Below, piece by piece: positions 27,001 through 35,139 of a stretch of 64,000 nucleotides of DNA. Location: NCBI GenBank assembly GCA_024707265.1, contig JANQAB010000009.1, positions 124,001-188,000 on the forward strand. The letters run 5' to 3'. The notes beneath the pieces are model-generated. The model did not search any database. It saw nothing but the letters and a program-made list of their open reading frames with translations, and was not told where the DNA came from. The position numbers and the translations under genes are program-made. Positions within the stretch are counted from its first letter, which is position 1. Every line of letters starts with the position of its first letter. Source of the stretch: Sporocytophaga sp. (lineage in GTDB: Bacteria > Bacteroidota > Bacteroidia > Cytophagales > Cytophagaceae).

Positions 27001-27062
27001 GTGCACTCTTGTTGCCAAAAACTGTGCATTCCTGATTTCCGAAAACTGTGCGATATTTTCCG
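27001..27062. mobile_element. Remnant of IS21-type terminal repeats
   Basis: Three spaced copies of a TTGCC/TTCC-(N)-AAACTGTGC motif (AAACTGTGCATTCC, AAAACTGTGCG, GTTGTGCAC). Clustered subterminal repeats of this sort mark the ends of IS21-family elements. A truncated IstA gene lies 490 bp downstream, so this is probably the left end of the same decayed element. Confidence 0.5.
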
Positions 27063-27197
27063 ATTACATTCTGATCTATAAACAACGTCAGAAATATTCT
27101 ACTTACTCATAAGTAATTTCACAATAGCAGGAGAACAAATTAAAAAGTAAGAACTTTTAAAACCAGCTAAACTATGATTAGATTAAAACCAACGACC

Positions 27198-27424
27198 AAC
27201 TCCCCGGCCGGTGTCTGCATCGGACGGAACCTTTCCACCTATCCCGCGACTGTTTATTCAAAAGGCTGGCCCACTTTTGTAACCCTTGCAATTGATGTTA
27301 AAGGATTTATTAATACAGTTAAGAAACACAATGATAATGCATATTCTTTTATCACAGATTACAGAGACTATTTTGGTTAAGCTATAATGGAAAGATTCCG
27401 GCTGGTGCAGACACCAGCCGGGGA
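27198..27424. repeat. MITE-like element with hairpin ends, copy A
   Basis: About 227 bp with inverted ends: CCCCGGCCGGTGTCTGC at the left and GCAGACACCAGCCGGGG at the right. Each end can fold on itself (CCGGCTGGTG with CACCAGCCGG). The interior holds TTATTAATACAGTTAAGAAA and a TTTTATCACAGATTACAGAG block. A second copy with the same interior lies at about 34.24-34.45 kb, and right-half copies lie at 29.2, 31.75, 33.96 and 39.53 kb. A 68-codon frame in it is not a gene. Confidence 0.7.
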
Positions 27425-27551
27425 GCAGGAAATTAATCATTTTCAGCCTTTTATTTTTTTAACTCTTTTCTTAAATTTAATCAAACCACCTAATTTTTGA
27501 CCGCATTACAGGTTCAGTCTTAAGATTACCTTCACAATAAAACTTAAGAAT

Positions 27552-27866
27552 ATGAATAGACGCATCTCAACAAAAAAATTAAAACTTCTATTTATTCTTC
27601 GGGAGTCAGGAAATGGCATTAAATCAATTACACGTCTTTTAAAGATCTCTCGCAATACGACCAAAAAGTATCTGCGGGATATAAGATCATTTTGCGCACA
27701 AAATTTAGATACAAGTCCAACATTCTCAAACTATCTGGAAAAAGTTAATACAAGGAAGAATATAACTATCTCGACAAAAAATAGTACACTATTTGATTTT
27801 TTCCCTGAAGTTATTAGAAGAATTGAAACACAAGGATCTACCCCTCACTGGCAAAAGTCTTTTGAT
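27552..27866 (+). pseudogene. Truncated IS21 IstA transposase
   Basis: About 105 codons match the N-terminus of IstA-type transposases. A helix-turn-helix (SITRLLKISRNTTKKYLRDI) is followed by a linker and FFPEVIRRIETQGSTPHWQK, which lines up with the F-P-E-L-x-R-(T)-G-V-T-x-x-L-W stretch before the DDE core. After that the frame leaves the family and overlaps the tail of the convergent gene, so the catalytic DDE domain is lost. It differs from the intact IS21 element at 46.7 kb. Confidence 0.65.
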
Positions 27867-27884
27867 TTCCGGCACCTCTGGGCT

Positions 27885-28499
27885 TTAATGCCAATATTCT
27901 CTATATATATCAGCTATCATTTCAGCTTTAAGGTCTTCGTAATGTGAAATCATATCCCATTGCCAGTCAAAAAAGTAAATAAGTTTATCTATTACCTTTT
28001 TGAAGTTATTTAAGTCAATAGTTTCTCGATTAAGACTTTCTTTTCTATTTGGCCCACGGGTAATCGGATATCTAAAAGTCATGGATTGAGGATCTTCAGA
28101 ATTAAACTGGTTTAAAATTCTTTCAACGTTATCTAATATTTTTTTTTCAATTTGGTCAATCTCAGGCAAAATTTCGTGTCTATAAGTATTCCATAACTTA
28201 ATTAAACTATGTTCGTCCGAGAAATCTTTTTCAATATCTAAATACCGATAACCCATAACTATAAGTTCTTTCAACCTTAGTTCAAGAAATTGTCTATAAT
28301 TAAAAATTAAGGGGTAAATCAATGTATTGGAATAAAATCTATTTTCAATGCAATATTCCCAAAGTCGTTTTCCTGCTTCTTTGTATCCTTCCGAGTAGAG
28401 AAAAAATTTGTTTGCCGGGTTTTTCAGCCAAGCACCATAGTCAGGAATTATTTCTTCTTTGAAAATTGTATCTGTATTATTTGGTAAATTTTCTTTCAT
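27885..28499 (-). CDS. Conserved hypothetical helical protein
   Basis: 204 residues, mostly helical and charged. The segment IYPLIFNYRQFLELRLKELI is characteristic of a group of uncharacterised proteins in defence-like and mobile regions. A HEPN-like helical bundle is possible, but I do not see an R-x4-6-H ribonuclease motif that would settle it. Near the C-terminus WQWDMISHYEDLKAEMIADI is preceded by a helical hairpin. No signal peptide. It is convergent with the IstA remnant and its 3' end marks the break of that element, so one of the two was inserted. Confidence 0.5.
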   Translation of the reverse strand: MKENLPNNTDTIFKEEIIPDYGAWLKNPANKFFLYSEGYKEAGKRLWEYCIENRFYSNTLIYPLIFNYRQFLELRLKELIVMGYRYLDIEKDFSDEHSLIKLWNTYRHEILPEIDQIEKKILDNVERILNQFNSEDPQSMTFRYPITRGPNRKESLNRETIDLNNFKKVIDKLIYFFDWQWDMISHYEDLKAEMIADIYREYWH

Positions 28500-28769
28500 T
28501 TTTCCTATTTAATTTTCCTATAATTTATTTATGGATATATGCTCTTGTTGTATACTGATAAAACCAACCATCTGTATACTGAAGTCTTAATTAAATCCCA
28601 GTTGGTGCATTTGCAACGTAGCCCACCTTACACTCAACTTCCACTAAACTAATATAAAGGAAATAGTCAGTTCAAAAAACTGACTATTCCTAAATCTTTT
28701 CTCAAAACTCTCATTATAAATGCAAATGCGCTTGATTCAATATTATATATATTTACCTTTCTAAACATG

Positions 28770-28850
28770 TCCGCCTCTGGTTGAAGTCTATCTGACTTCA
28801 ACCCACAAATAAGAGCAAGTCTATTGACTTGCGGTTTCAAAGGCAAATAA
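28770..28850. repeat. Two-hairpin dispersed repeat
   Basis: Copy of the repeat with hairpin arms GGTTGAAGTC/GACTTCAACC and GCAAGTC/GACTTGC. Here the first hairpin is TCTATCT-looped. A 65-codon frame across it is repeat-derived. Confidence 0.75.
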
Positions 28851-28914
28851 CTCATCCATCTCAACCTCCATTGGTAAAGGCCGGCATCTTCAAGCGGACA
28901 GGTAAACTTATCAA

Positions 28915-29171
28915 AAATTGTCTGAACTGGGATCCATGGGATGATGGGATAGACAGGATTATCTCTGATAAAAGTTCATCTCTTACATACATCTCCCTAA
29001 AATGGTAGCTTGCAAAAATCCTGTATATATCAAACAAAATTTATTTGGTACTCGAAGATAATCCTGTCTATCTCTGAATCCCCTAAAATCCCAGTTCAGA
29101 CAATTTTAAGAAGAGATAGAAGGATTGTTTGTCTGAACTGGGATCCATAGGATGATGGGATAGACAGGATT
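28915..29171. repeat. Long inverted repeat (TTGTCTGAACTGGGAT family)
   Basis: Arms TTGTCTGAACTGGGAT ... GATAGACAGGATTAT and ATAATCCTGTCTATC ... ATCCCAGTTCAGACAA, about 100 bp apart, followed by the start of a next unit at 29131. The same unit is repeated in the clusters at 31.27-31.74 and 33.27-33.95 kb. Between the arms lie a few conserved bases (CCCCCTAAAATGG, ATATCAAACAAAA). No gene. Confidence 0.8.
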
Positions 29172-29179
29172 ATCTTTTA

Positions 29180-29283
29180 TTTGGAAGGTGATTAAAGATA
29201 TTCTTATATCACGAATTACAGAAAGTATTTTAGTTAAGCTGTGATGGAAGATTCCGTCTGGTGCAGACACCATCCGGGGAATT
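29180..29283. repeat. Right half of the MITE-like repeat
   Basis: Contains ATCACGAATTACAGAAAGTA and the closing hairpin CTGGTGCAGACACCA with CCGGGGAA, as in the right half of the element at 27.2-27.42 kb. Confidence 0.65.
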
Positions 29284-29376
29284 GATATATTATTCTGCTA
29301 AATACTTTTTTACAAACGATCTCTACTATAATTACAAATACCAATGAGATTGTTATGATTAAAATGAAATACTGCC

Positions 29377-29808
29377 CTATACCACTATTTCTTCCTTGAC
29401 AAGATCATTTACATTTACTGTTGGTAAAAAGAAATCTTTAAACTCTGTACTTTCAAGCTTGGCGTGTAAAACTCCTCTTGCTGTTCCTACTGTCAACACT
29501 GAAAGATGTCTTGCCAAGCCTACAGGAATATGGACCTTATTTGTTTCTTCATCAGTCATTGCTTTAAAGGAGTTTGATTCGATTGAAAACTCACAGGTAA
29601 TTTCCAAAATAATAAAAGGAGCTCCGTCAGATTCAAACTTTATATTAAAAAGCACCGCAACTTTATTTAAAGCTTTATTCGCACCCAGATTTAACATCTG
29701 AACTACATCAAAGTCCTTTCCCTCTTTATATGATTCCTTTATCACTGCAAACTGCGATGTGGAAATTCTACTTAAGGAGAAACTTATATTATTTTCTATC
29801 TTATTCAT
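29377..29808 (-). CDS. SecB-like chaperone of a toxin-antitoxin-chaperone operon
   Basis: 143 residues with a SecB-like pattern. A first strand pair (NKVAVLFNIKFESDGAPFII) is followed by ITCEFSIES, then VHIPVGLARHLSVLTVGTAR in the place of the SecB F-P-Y-A-R-x-x-(I/V)-x-x-L-T-x-R-x-G stretch, and FFLPTVNVNDLV matching the SecB L-x-P-V-N-F-x-x-L end. The gene starts 2 bp after the HTH antitoxin gene, which itself follows the toxin-like gene. In tripartite TA systems a SecB-like protein protects a chaperone-dependent HigA-type antitoxin; the gene order here fits. It may also be a general export chaperone, but the location favours the TAC role. Confidence 0.65.
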   Translation of the reverse strand: MNKIENNISFSLSRISTSQFAVIKESYKEGKDFDVVQMLNLGANKALNKVAVLFNIKFESDGAPFIILEITCEFSIESNSFKAMTDEETNKVHIPVGLARHLSVLTVGTARGVLHAKLESTEFKDFFLPTVNVNDLVKEEIVV

Positions 29809-29810
29809 AA

Positions 29811-30275
29811 TTAAACTGCCAAGGCATAGCGACTATCTTCCTCGTAACTTTTAGCGGAAACAATTTCCTTAAAACTTAATTCAGCCTTAGAACTATAAAC
29901 TTGTGAAACTGAACTTGCCTTAGTCATTATGAATCCTTCTTTAGGAACAGTCATTACCATTTCATCAGAACGTAAAATTGTAATCAACTCAATTCCCAAA
30001 GCTGCCTCTAATTTCCCAATGGTTTCCAAGGTAAGATTCTCCCTCCCTTTCAGAATTTTATTTACCATCTGAGGAGTCACCTCAAGCTTTTCAGCCAGCT
30101 CTTTCTGGGTAATACCCTGGACACGAAGACTTCTGTTTAGTTTAATAGCAATCTTGGCTGACTTTTTTAACCAGCTTTTATTTTCTTTACGAAACTCAAC
30201 CTGCTTTCTCCACTCAGGACTTTCCTCCTTTGCCAAAAGCTCTTGTAATTTCTTTTTTGATTCTTCCTTAGCCAT
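29811..30275 (-). CDS. HigA-type HTH antitoxin with C-terminal extension
   Basis: 154 residues from the ATG at 30275; a TTG three codons upstream is possible. Residues ~50-105 form an XRE HTH (QGITQKELAEKLEVTPQMVN, LTLETIGKLEAALGIELITI). The N-terminal ~45 residues are helical and charged. After the HTH there is an extension of about 50 residues (VPKEGFIMTKASSVSQVY to the end), the position of the chaperone-addiction region in TAC antitoxins. The gene lies 12 bp after the toxin-like gene and 2 bp before the SecB-like gene. Probably autoregulates the operon together with the toxin. Confidence 0.7.
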   Translation of the reverse strand: MAKEESKKKLQELLAKEESPEWRKQVEFRKENKSWLKKSAKIAIKLNRSLRVQGITQKELAEKLEVTPQMVNKILKGRENLTLETIGKLEAALGIELITILRSDEMVMTVPKEGFIMTKASSVSQVYSSKAELSFKEIVSAKSYEEDSRYALAV

Positions 30276-30287
30276 GTTCTTCAAAGA

Positions 30288-30812
30288 TTAAACATCGACG
30301 AATAGATCATCTGCTTCATTTAATTTTAAGGCATCTCTCACAATATTTAGCTTGTCAAGCTCGTGTTGTGTATGTGCTCTGTCTTCCATTTGGTGGGTAA
30401 GTTTTATAGTGCCACCGGTTATGACATATTGATCATCAAAATGAACTGCATAAATTCGTAACCAGCTTTTACGCTCACTACCTTTTGCTTTATTCTTCTG
30501 AAAATTAACAACTCTATATTCTCTGTTATCCAGGGGTTGGAACATTTGCTCTAAATTACTTCCGTCTTCCTCATACAGCCTTTCAAATAATTCTTCCGCT
30601 TCTTCAATGGTTTGGTCAATTGCTTCATCAATTGTAATCTCACCAAAGAAACCAGATTGCAGGTCTTCTTTATTTGATTCAAAAAACTCCTCCAGATATA
30701 TCACATCAGACCATTTATCCTGAATATCCTGCAAGATATTGATCCTCTTATCCTGGTAAGAAGCTGCGTACAGACGCTCTTTTAAGACTTCAAATATACG
30801 ATGTATACGCAT
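30288..30812 (-). CDS. HigB/RelE-like toxin candidate of the TAC operon
   Basis: 174 residues. The N-terminal ~100 are helical and acidic. The C-terminal part has VNFQKNKAKGSERKSWLRIY, then AVHFDDQYVITGGTIKLTHQ and EDRAHTQHELDKLNIVRDAL, a strand-strand-helix end known to me from small proteins encoded beside HTH antitoxins in Bacteroidota. A RelE/HigB-like ribonuclease fold is my inference. No signal peptide. It is the first gene of the three-gene operon, with a 12-bp perfect palindrome just upstream of its start. Confidence 0.6.
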   Translation of the reverse strand: MRIHRIFEVLKERLYAASYQDKRINILQDIQDKWSDVIYLEEFFESNKEDLQSGFFGEITIDEAIDQTIEEAEELFERLYEEDGSNLEQMFQPLDNREYRVVNFQKNKAKGSERKSWLRIYAVHFDDQYVITGGTIKLTHQMEDRAHTQHELDKLNIVRDALKLNEADDLFVDV

Positions 30813-30818
30813 TAAATC

Positions 30819-30830
30819 AACCTATAGGTT
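30819..30830. promoter_or_regulatory. Perfect palindrome, probable TA operator
   Basis: AACCTATAGGTT, a perfect 12-bp palindrome 6 bp upstream of the toxin-like start codon. Such a site at the head of a TA operon is the expected binding place of the HTH antitoxin dimer. Confidence 0.5.
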
Positions 30831-30931
30831 TACTTTTTTGTTCAATAAATCTAAAAAATAAAGTCCAACAATAACCATAAAACACAAAAAATCAAAGACT
30901 TAACAAATACAATAAAGTTTTATTTAATTTA

Positions 30932-31010
30932 GGGGGTCAATATGTGCCGGAATGGCAGAAGCTGACCCTGGGGGGCAACTTCCTCCGGAATGAGGGGGCA
31001 AGTTCAAAGG
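30932..31010. mobile_element. Remnant of IS terminal repeats
   Basis: Repeated GGGGTCAATATGTGCCGGAAT, GGGGGCAACTTCCTCCGGAAT and GGGGGCAAGTTC motifs, spaced about 40 bp, as in the multi-repeat ends of IS21-type elements. No transposase gene goes with it. Confidence 0.5.
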
Positions 31011-31120
31011 GTATCTCTATTTATCTTCCATTTTCAGCTAAAGCATTTTCTACTTCATCATCCTCCCATAAAGATAGTTTTCGTACGCCTGATGCCTCAA
31101 AGGTGCTTCTTGAATAAATA

Positions 31121-31456
31121 CCCTCTCTGGTTGAAGTCTGTAGACTTCAACCCACAAATAAAAGCAAGTCTATTGACTTGCGGTTTCAAAGACAGACAAC
31201 TCAGCTATCTCAACCTGTATTGGTAAAGGTCGGCATCTTTAAGCGGGCAGGTAAACTGGTGCAAAAGTTTGTCTGAACTGGGATCCATGGGATGATGGGA
31301 TAGACAGGATTATCTCTGATAAAAGCATCTCTTTCATCCCTCCCCCTAAAATGGTCGCTTTCAAAAACCCTGAATATATCAAACAAAACTTAATTGATAC
31401 TCGAAGATAATCCTGTCTATCTTTGAATCCCCTAAAATCCCAGTTCAGACAATTTT
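31121..31456. repeat. 336-bp duplicated block, copy 1
   Basis: Begins with the two-hairpin repeat (CTCTGGTTGAAGTC...), continues through GGTCGGCATCTTTAAGCGGG and a full TTGTCTGAACTGGGAT inverted-repeat unit. It reads the same base for base as 33122-33457. The copies are 2001 bp apart and in the same direction, with the IPT lipoprotein gene between them. A 78-codon frame into it is not a gene. Confidence 0.85.
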
Positions 31457-31476
31457 TATAAGAGATAGAAGGATTG

Positions 31477-31735
31477 TTTGTCTGAACTGGGATCCATGGG
31501 ATGATAGGATAGACAGGATTATCTCTGATAAAAGATCATCCCTTACATCCCAACTCCCTAAAATGTTCGCTTTCAAAAATCCTGTGTATATCAAACAAAA
31601 TTTAATTGGTACTCGAAGATAATCCTGTCTATCTCTGAATCCCTAAAATCCCAGTTCAGACAATTTTAAGAAGAGATAGAAGGTTTGTTTGTCTGAACTG
31701 GGATCCATGGGATGATGGGATAGACAGGATTATCT
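31477..31735. repeat. Further inverted-repeat units
   Basis: One more complete unit of the TTGTCTGAACTGGGAT family (31479-31664) and the start of another (31688-31735). The arms face each other across about 100 bp, as in the 28.9 and 33.3 kb clusters. Confidence 0.8.
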
Positions 31736-31744
31736 TTTACTTCA

Positions 31745-31896
31745 AAGGTGATAAAAGATATTCTTTTATCACAGATTACAGAAAGTATTTTGGTTAAACT
31801 TTGATGGAAAAATTCCGGTTGGTGCAGACACCAGCCGGGGAACATATTAAGCTGTAATGGAAAGGTTCCGGCCATTGCAGACACCTTCCGGGGAGT
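31745..31896. repeat. Two right-end hairpins of the MITE-like repeat
   Basis: GGTGATAAAAGATATTCTTT with its complement forms one hairpin. GGTTGGTGCAGACACCAGCC closes the unit at 31843. A second, diverged CCGG...GCAGACACC...CCGGGGA end follows at 31867-31896. Confidence 0.7.
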
Positions 31897-31998
31897 CAAA
31901 CACTCTGCTAATATCCCCGCAATTGGAAGAGCTTGAAAAGTTCTATTGATTGCTTAAGAAACAATACTTTGAATATGATGCTGCTGTTCATCCATTAA

Positions 31999-32913
31999 TT
32001 ATAGAGTATAAGTGATGGATGAACTGTATCTTATTTGAGTCTTATTTGATATGACGCACAGTGTAAATTCTCCCGAAGGCATATTTCCTGAAAATTTCAC
32101 CTCGATAGCAGTGCTTGTCTCAGAAAGAATTTCAAGATTATAAAAGTGTCCATCTTTCAACACCTGAACAATATTGTCTTTAGATGCAAAATATTTACCT
32201 TTGATTATAATGGTGTCATCCGGTTTGACAAGTGTTTTGCTTACACTGCTGATCTCGTGGGTATGAACGAATACTTCAATGTTAGTATCTGTTTCTAAAG
32301 ACTCATTCCCTATGAATAGTTTAGCCGCATATTTTCCTAGCGGAAGATCTTCAGGTATATGAAAGAATAATACTTCAGAAGTCGACCAGGAGGCTGCTTT
32401 GATCTCTGTTTCCTCTCCGGACTGAACATTTCTTAACACTACTTTAATATTGGAAGGGCTTCCAAAATTATTTCCAGAAAGCAATAGGTTGCCATCTTGC
32501 TGAACGGATGTATTAGCTATTGGATTGAGTGTAAATGATGTATTTAATTCAATCTCAACAGTTACTTCATATTTCTGTGAAGAGCCGTCTTCCGCTATTA
32601 CTACATATTCTACAGGTGTCGTAAAATTCTGACTAATTCCGGAAGAGGGCTGGATGGAAGCTTTTTCTGAGATAGTAATAGTAGGAGTTAAGTTTGTAAT
32701 ATTAGTTCCCTTCGGAACCTTAACTTTTATCTTCTTGTCTGTTTCGGAAATAATTCCTGAAACTTCAGAAGCTAAATCAGAGAATTTGAAAGATAAAATG
32801 CTCTTGGCCTCTCTCTGTGAAGGACCAGGGTTGTTGGAGTCTTTCTTGCACGAATTCAGGACTATTATTGTGAATATGGATATAAATAGAATAGATATTT
32901 TTATATTTTTCAT
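31999..32913 (-). CDS. Lipoprotein with DUF5018-like and IPT/TIG domains
   Basis: 304 residues. The signal ends with lipobox VLNSC (Cys22), then KKDSNNPGPSQREAK. Residues ~37-125 look like the DUF5018 type of beta-sandwich (SFKFSDLASEVSGII, VKVPKGTNITNLTPTITIS, PVEYVVIAEDGSSQKYEVTV). Two IPT/TIG-like domains follow (NPIANTSVQQDGNLLLSGNN, VSKTLVKPDDTIIIKGKYF). Such lipoproteins are surface or periplasmic binding components in Bacteroidota. It is isolated, lying between two copies of the 336-bp repeat, which could have carried or framed it. Confidence 0.7.
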   Translation of the reverse strand: MKNIKISILFISIFTIIVLNSCKKDSNNPGPSQREAKSILSFKFSDLASEVSGIISETDKKIKVKVPKGTNITNLTPTITISEKASIQPSSGISQNFTTPVEYVVIAEDGSSQKYEVTVEIELNTSFTLNPIANTSVQQDGNLLLSGNNFGSPSNIKVVLRNVQSGEETEIKAASWSTSEVLFFHIPEDLPLGKYAAKLFIGNESLETDTNIEVFVHTHEISSVSKTLVKPDDTIIIKGKYFASKDNIVQVLKDGHFYNLEILSETSTAIEVKFSGNMPSGEFTLCVISNKTQIRYSSSITYTL

Positions 32914-33121
32914 GCAATGGTTCTAATAGGGAAAAATTTTTAACTTCTAAATGTATTCTTTTAAAATGAAATTTTTGGAGTTTACTTCATGCAATCGCAC
33001 TGGCAATACATCAACATGTTGTATTGTTTAACAAATGTCATGTTTGAGTTGGTCAATTTTGAATTGATAAAAAAGGCCTTTACTTGAAAGGTGATAAAAG
33101 ATATTCCTTTATCACAGATTA

Positions 33122-33457
33122 CCCTCTCTGGTTGAAGTCTGTAGACTTCAACCCACAAATAAAAGCAAGTCTATTGACTTGCGGTTTCAAAGACAGACAA
33201 CTCAGCTATCTCAACCTGTATTGGTAAAGGTCGGCATCTTTAAGCGGGCAGGTAAACTGGTGCAAAAGTTTGTCTGAACTGGGATCCATGGGATGATGGG
33301 ATAGACAGGATTATCTCTGATAAAAGCATCTCTTTCATCCCTCCCCCTAAAATGGTCGCTTTCAAAAACCCTGAATATATCAAACAAAACTTAATTGATA
33401 CTCGAAGATAATCCTGTCTATCTTTGAATCCCCTAAAATCCCAGTTCAGACAATTTT
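33122..33457. repeat. 336-bp duplicated block, copy 2
   Basis: Same sequence as 31121-31456. It includes the hairpin pair GGTTGAAGTC/GACTTCAACC and GCAAGTC/GACTTGC and one inverted-repeat unit. Confidence 0.85.
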
Positions 33458-34050
33458 AAGAAGAGATAGAAGGATTTTTTGTCTGAATTGGGATCCATGG
33501 GATGATGGGATAGACAGGATTATCTCTGATAAAAGTCCATCCTTACATACATCCCCCTAAAATGGTCGCTTTCGAGAATCTTGTATATATCAAACAAAAT
33601 TTAATTTTTACTCGAAGATAATCCTGCCTATCTCTGAATCCCCTAAAATCCCAGTTCAGACAATTTTAAGAATAGATAGAAGGATTGTTTGTCTGAACTG
33701 GGATCCATGGGATGATGGGATAGACTGGATTATCTCTGATAAAAGATCATCTCTTACATACATCCCCACTAAAATGGTCGCTTTCAAAAATCCTGTATAT
33801 ATCAAACAAAACTTATTTATTACTGAAGATAATCCTGTCTATCTCTGAATCCCCTAAAATCCCAGTTCAGACAATTTTAAGAATAGATAGAAGGATTGTT
33901 TGGCTGAACTGGGATTGGGATGATGGGATAGACAGGATTATTTTTTACTTGAAAGGTGATAAAAGATATTATTTTATCACAGATTACAGAGAGTATTTTG
34001 GTTAGACTGTGATGGAAAGATTCTGGACCAGTGCAGACACCAGCCGGGGA
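33458..34050. repeat. Array of three inverted-repeat units and a MITE-like right end
   Basis: Units of about 200 bp begin at 33478, 33690 and 33898 (GTCTGAACTGGGAT or close variants). Each is followed by the inverse arm ending ATCCCAGTTCAGACAA, except the last, which runs into TGATAAAAGATATTATTTTA and a GCAGACACCAGCCGGGG hairpin end at 34050. No gene is present from 32914 to 34403. Confidence 0.8.
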
Positions 34051-34080
34051 AAGGTTTAATAAACTACGATCAACTGTTGT

Positions 34081-34212
34081 GTCATCCTGAGCCCTGCGAA
34101 GGATCTGATGTCACCAAAAATAGTAACTTAAACTACCATTCTGCCAGATAGCTTAATTTTATTCATTTTGAAAGCTCAGATTCTTCGCAGGCTCAGAATG
34201 ACAAAGGAAAGA
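34081..34212. repeat. Inverted repeat of the TCATCCTGAGC family
   Basis: Left arm TCATCCTGAGC..CTGCGAAGGATCTGA, right arm TCAGATTCTTCGCAG..GCTCAGAATGACA, about 80 bp apart. A similar inverted copy lies at 35236-35372, and direct-repeat versions lie at 5.78 and 6.14-6.54 kb. Confidence 0.75.
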
Positions 34213-34239
34213 TTCTATTAAGTTGACCTATGATGTCTG

Positions 34240-34446
34240 CTCCTGACAAAATCTTTTCACCTATCCCACGAACTGTTTATTCAGAAGGCTGGTCCACTTT
34301 TGTAAACCTTGCAATTTATGTTAAAGGAATTTATAAATACAGTTAAGAAACATAATGATAATGCATACTATTTTATCACAGATTACAGAGCTTATTTGTT
34401 AAGCTATAATGGAAAGATTCCGGCTGGTGCAGACACCAGCCGGGGA
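34240..34446. repeat. MITE-like element with hairpin end, copy B
   Basis: Shares the interior (CACTTTTGTAAACCTTGCAAT, ACAGTTAAGAAACATAATGA) and right end with the copy at 27.2 kb. The left hairpin is degraded. The right end overlaps the 3' part of the hydrolase gene that ends at 34404. Confidence 0.7.
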
Positions 34447-35111
34447 GTAGCCCCACCTCTTAATTGCTTATCAACCCAGGCTATAGTTGATTCTGTAAGT
34501 ATCGGCATGAGATCTTTTTTACCTGCCTTGAATGCATGATTGGCTCCTTCAATTGTTATGAGGGTTGCTAAATGAAGGGAAGCACATACTTGCTCTATCA
34601 GGTCAATGGAGGCCAGCGTATCTTTGGTACCCTGCAGAAAAAGCATGGGTACAACTACACTCTTTAAATGTTCTGCTCTTTCTACAGAAGGTTTTCCAGC
34701 TTGATGAAGCGGAAATCCAAAAAAGATAATTCCTTTTACATCAGCTTCCGGCTGCGTTGCCAGATATTGAGAACTCATTCTTCCTCCAAAAGATTTGCCC
34801 GATACAAACAACGGTAGAGAAGGGAATAATTCATGAGCCTTTTTAATCGCCACTTCAATCGTTTTGTGAGCTACAGCAGGAGAATCAGGTCTTCTTTTTT
34901 GATTTTCCATAAATGGAAAATTGAATCGAAGTACAGCAACGTTTTCTTCGGCCAGTGATTTTGAAATCGACACCATGAATTCATGATTCATTCCCGCACC
35001 TGCTCCATGAGCCAGTGCCATTATACAGATAGGATGATCAGGTGTAATCAACTCAGCAGAAACTTTTCCAATTTCCGGAGAAACAGTCAATGATAGCGAT
35101 CGAGTTTTCAT
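34404..35111 (-). CDS. Alpha/beta hydrolase (KANL3/Tex30-like), C-terminus made by repeat
   Basis: 235 residues from the ATG at 35111; the longer frame starts in repeat DNA. Typical fold of small alpha/beta hydrolases of the dienelactone-hydrolase/KANL3 type: AHGAGAGMNHEFM forms the oxyanion region, SGKSFGGRMS has the nucleophile Ser107, LFLQGTKDTLA has Asp164, and GANHAFK has His192. Cytoplasmic. The last ~14 residues (RLVSAPAGIFPL) are encoded by the hairpin end of the MITE-like repeat, so the original C-terminus was replaced when the repeat arrived. The core is complete, so the enzyme may still work. Substrate unknown. Confidence 0.8.
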   Translation of the reverse strand: MKTRSLSLTVSPEIGKVSAELITPDHPICIMALAHGAGAGMNHEFMVSISKSLAEENVAVLRFNFPFMENQKRRPDSPAVAHKTIEVAIKKAHELFPSLPLFVSGKSFGGRMSSQYLATQPEADVKGIIFFGFPLHQAGKPSVERAEHLKSVVVPMLFLQGTKDTLASIDLIEQVCASLHLATLITIEGANHAFKAGKKDLMPILTESTIAWVDKQLRGGATPRLVSAPAGIFPL

Positions 35112-35139
35112 ATTTAATGGAATAATAGTGCAAGTTAGA

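Noticed and set aside
27174..27380. 68-codon plus-strand frame at the MITE-like element
   Set aside because: Entirely inside the repeat element; the second copy does not keep the frame.
28667..28864. 65-codon minus-strand frame
   Set aside because: It crosses the two-hairpin repeat; the same peptide pattern (PQVN-LAL, DRLQPE) appears at other copies of the repeat.
30990..31226. 78-codon plus-strand frame
   Set aside because: Half lies in IS-end remnants and half in the 336-bp repeat block; no protein-like pattern.
31666..31899. 77-codon minus-strand frame
   Set aside because: Composed of inverted-repeat units and hairpin ends.
28915..33955. CRISPR array in the repeat clusters
   Set aside because: Repeats are too long and inverted, spacers are themselves conserved, and no cas genes are present.
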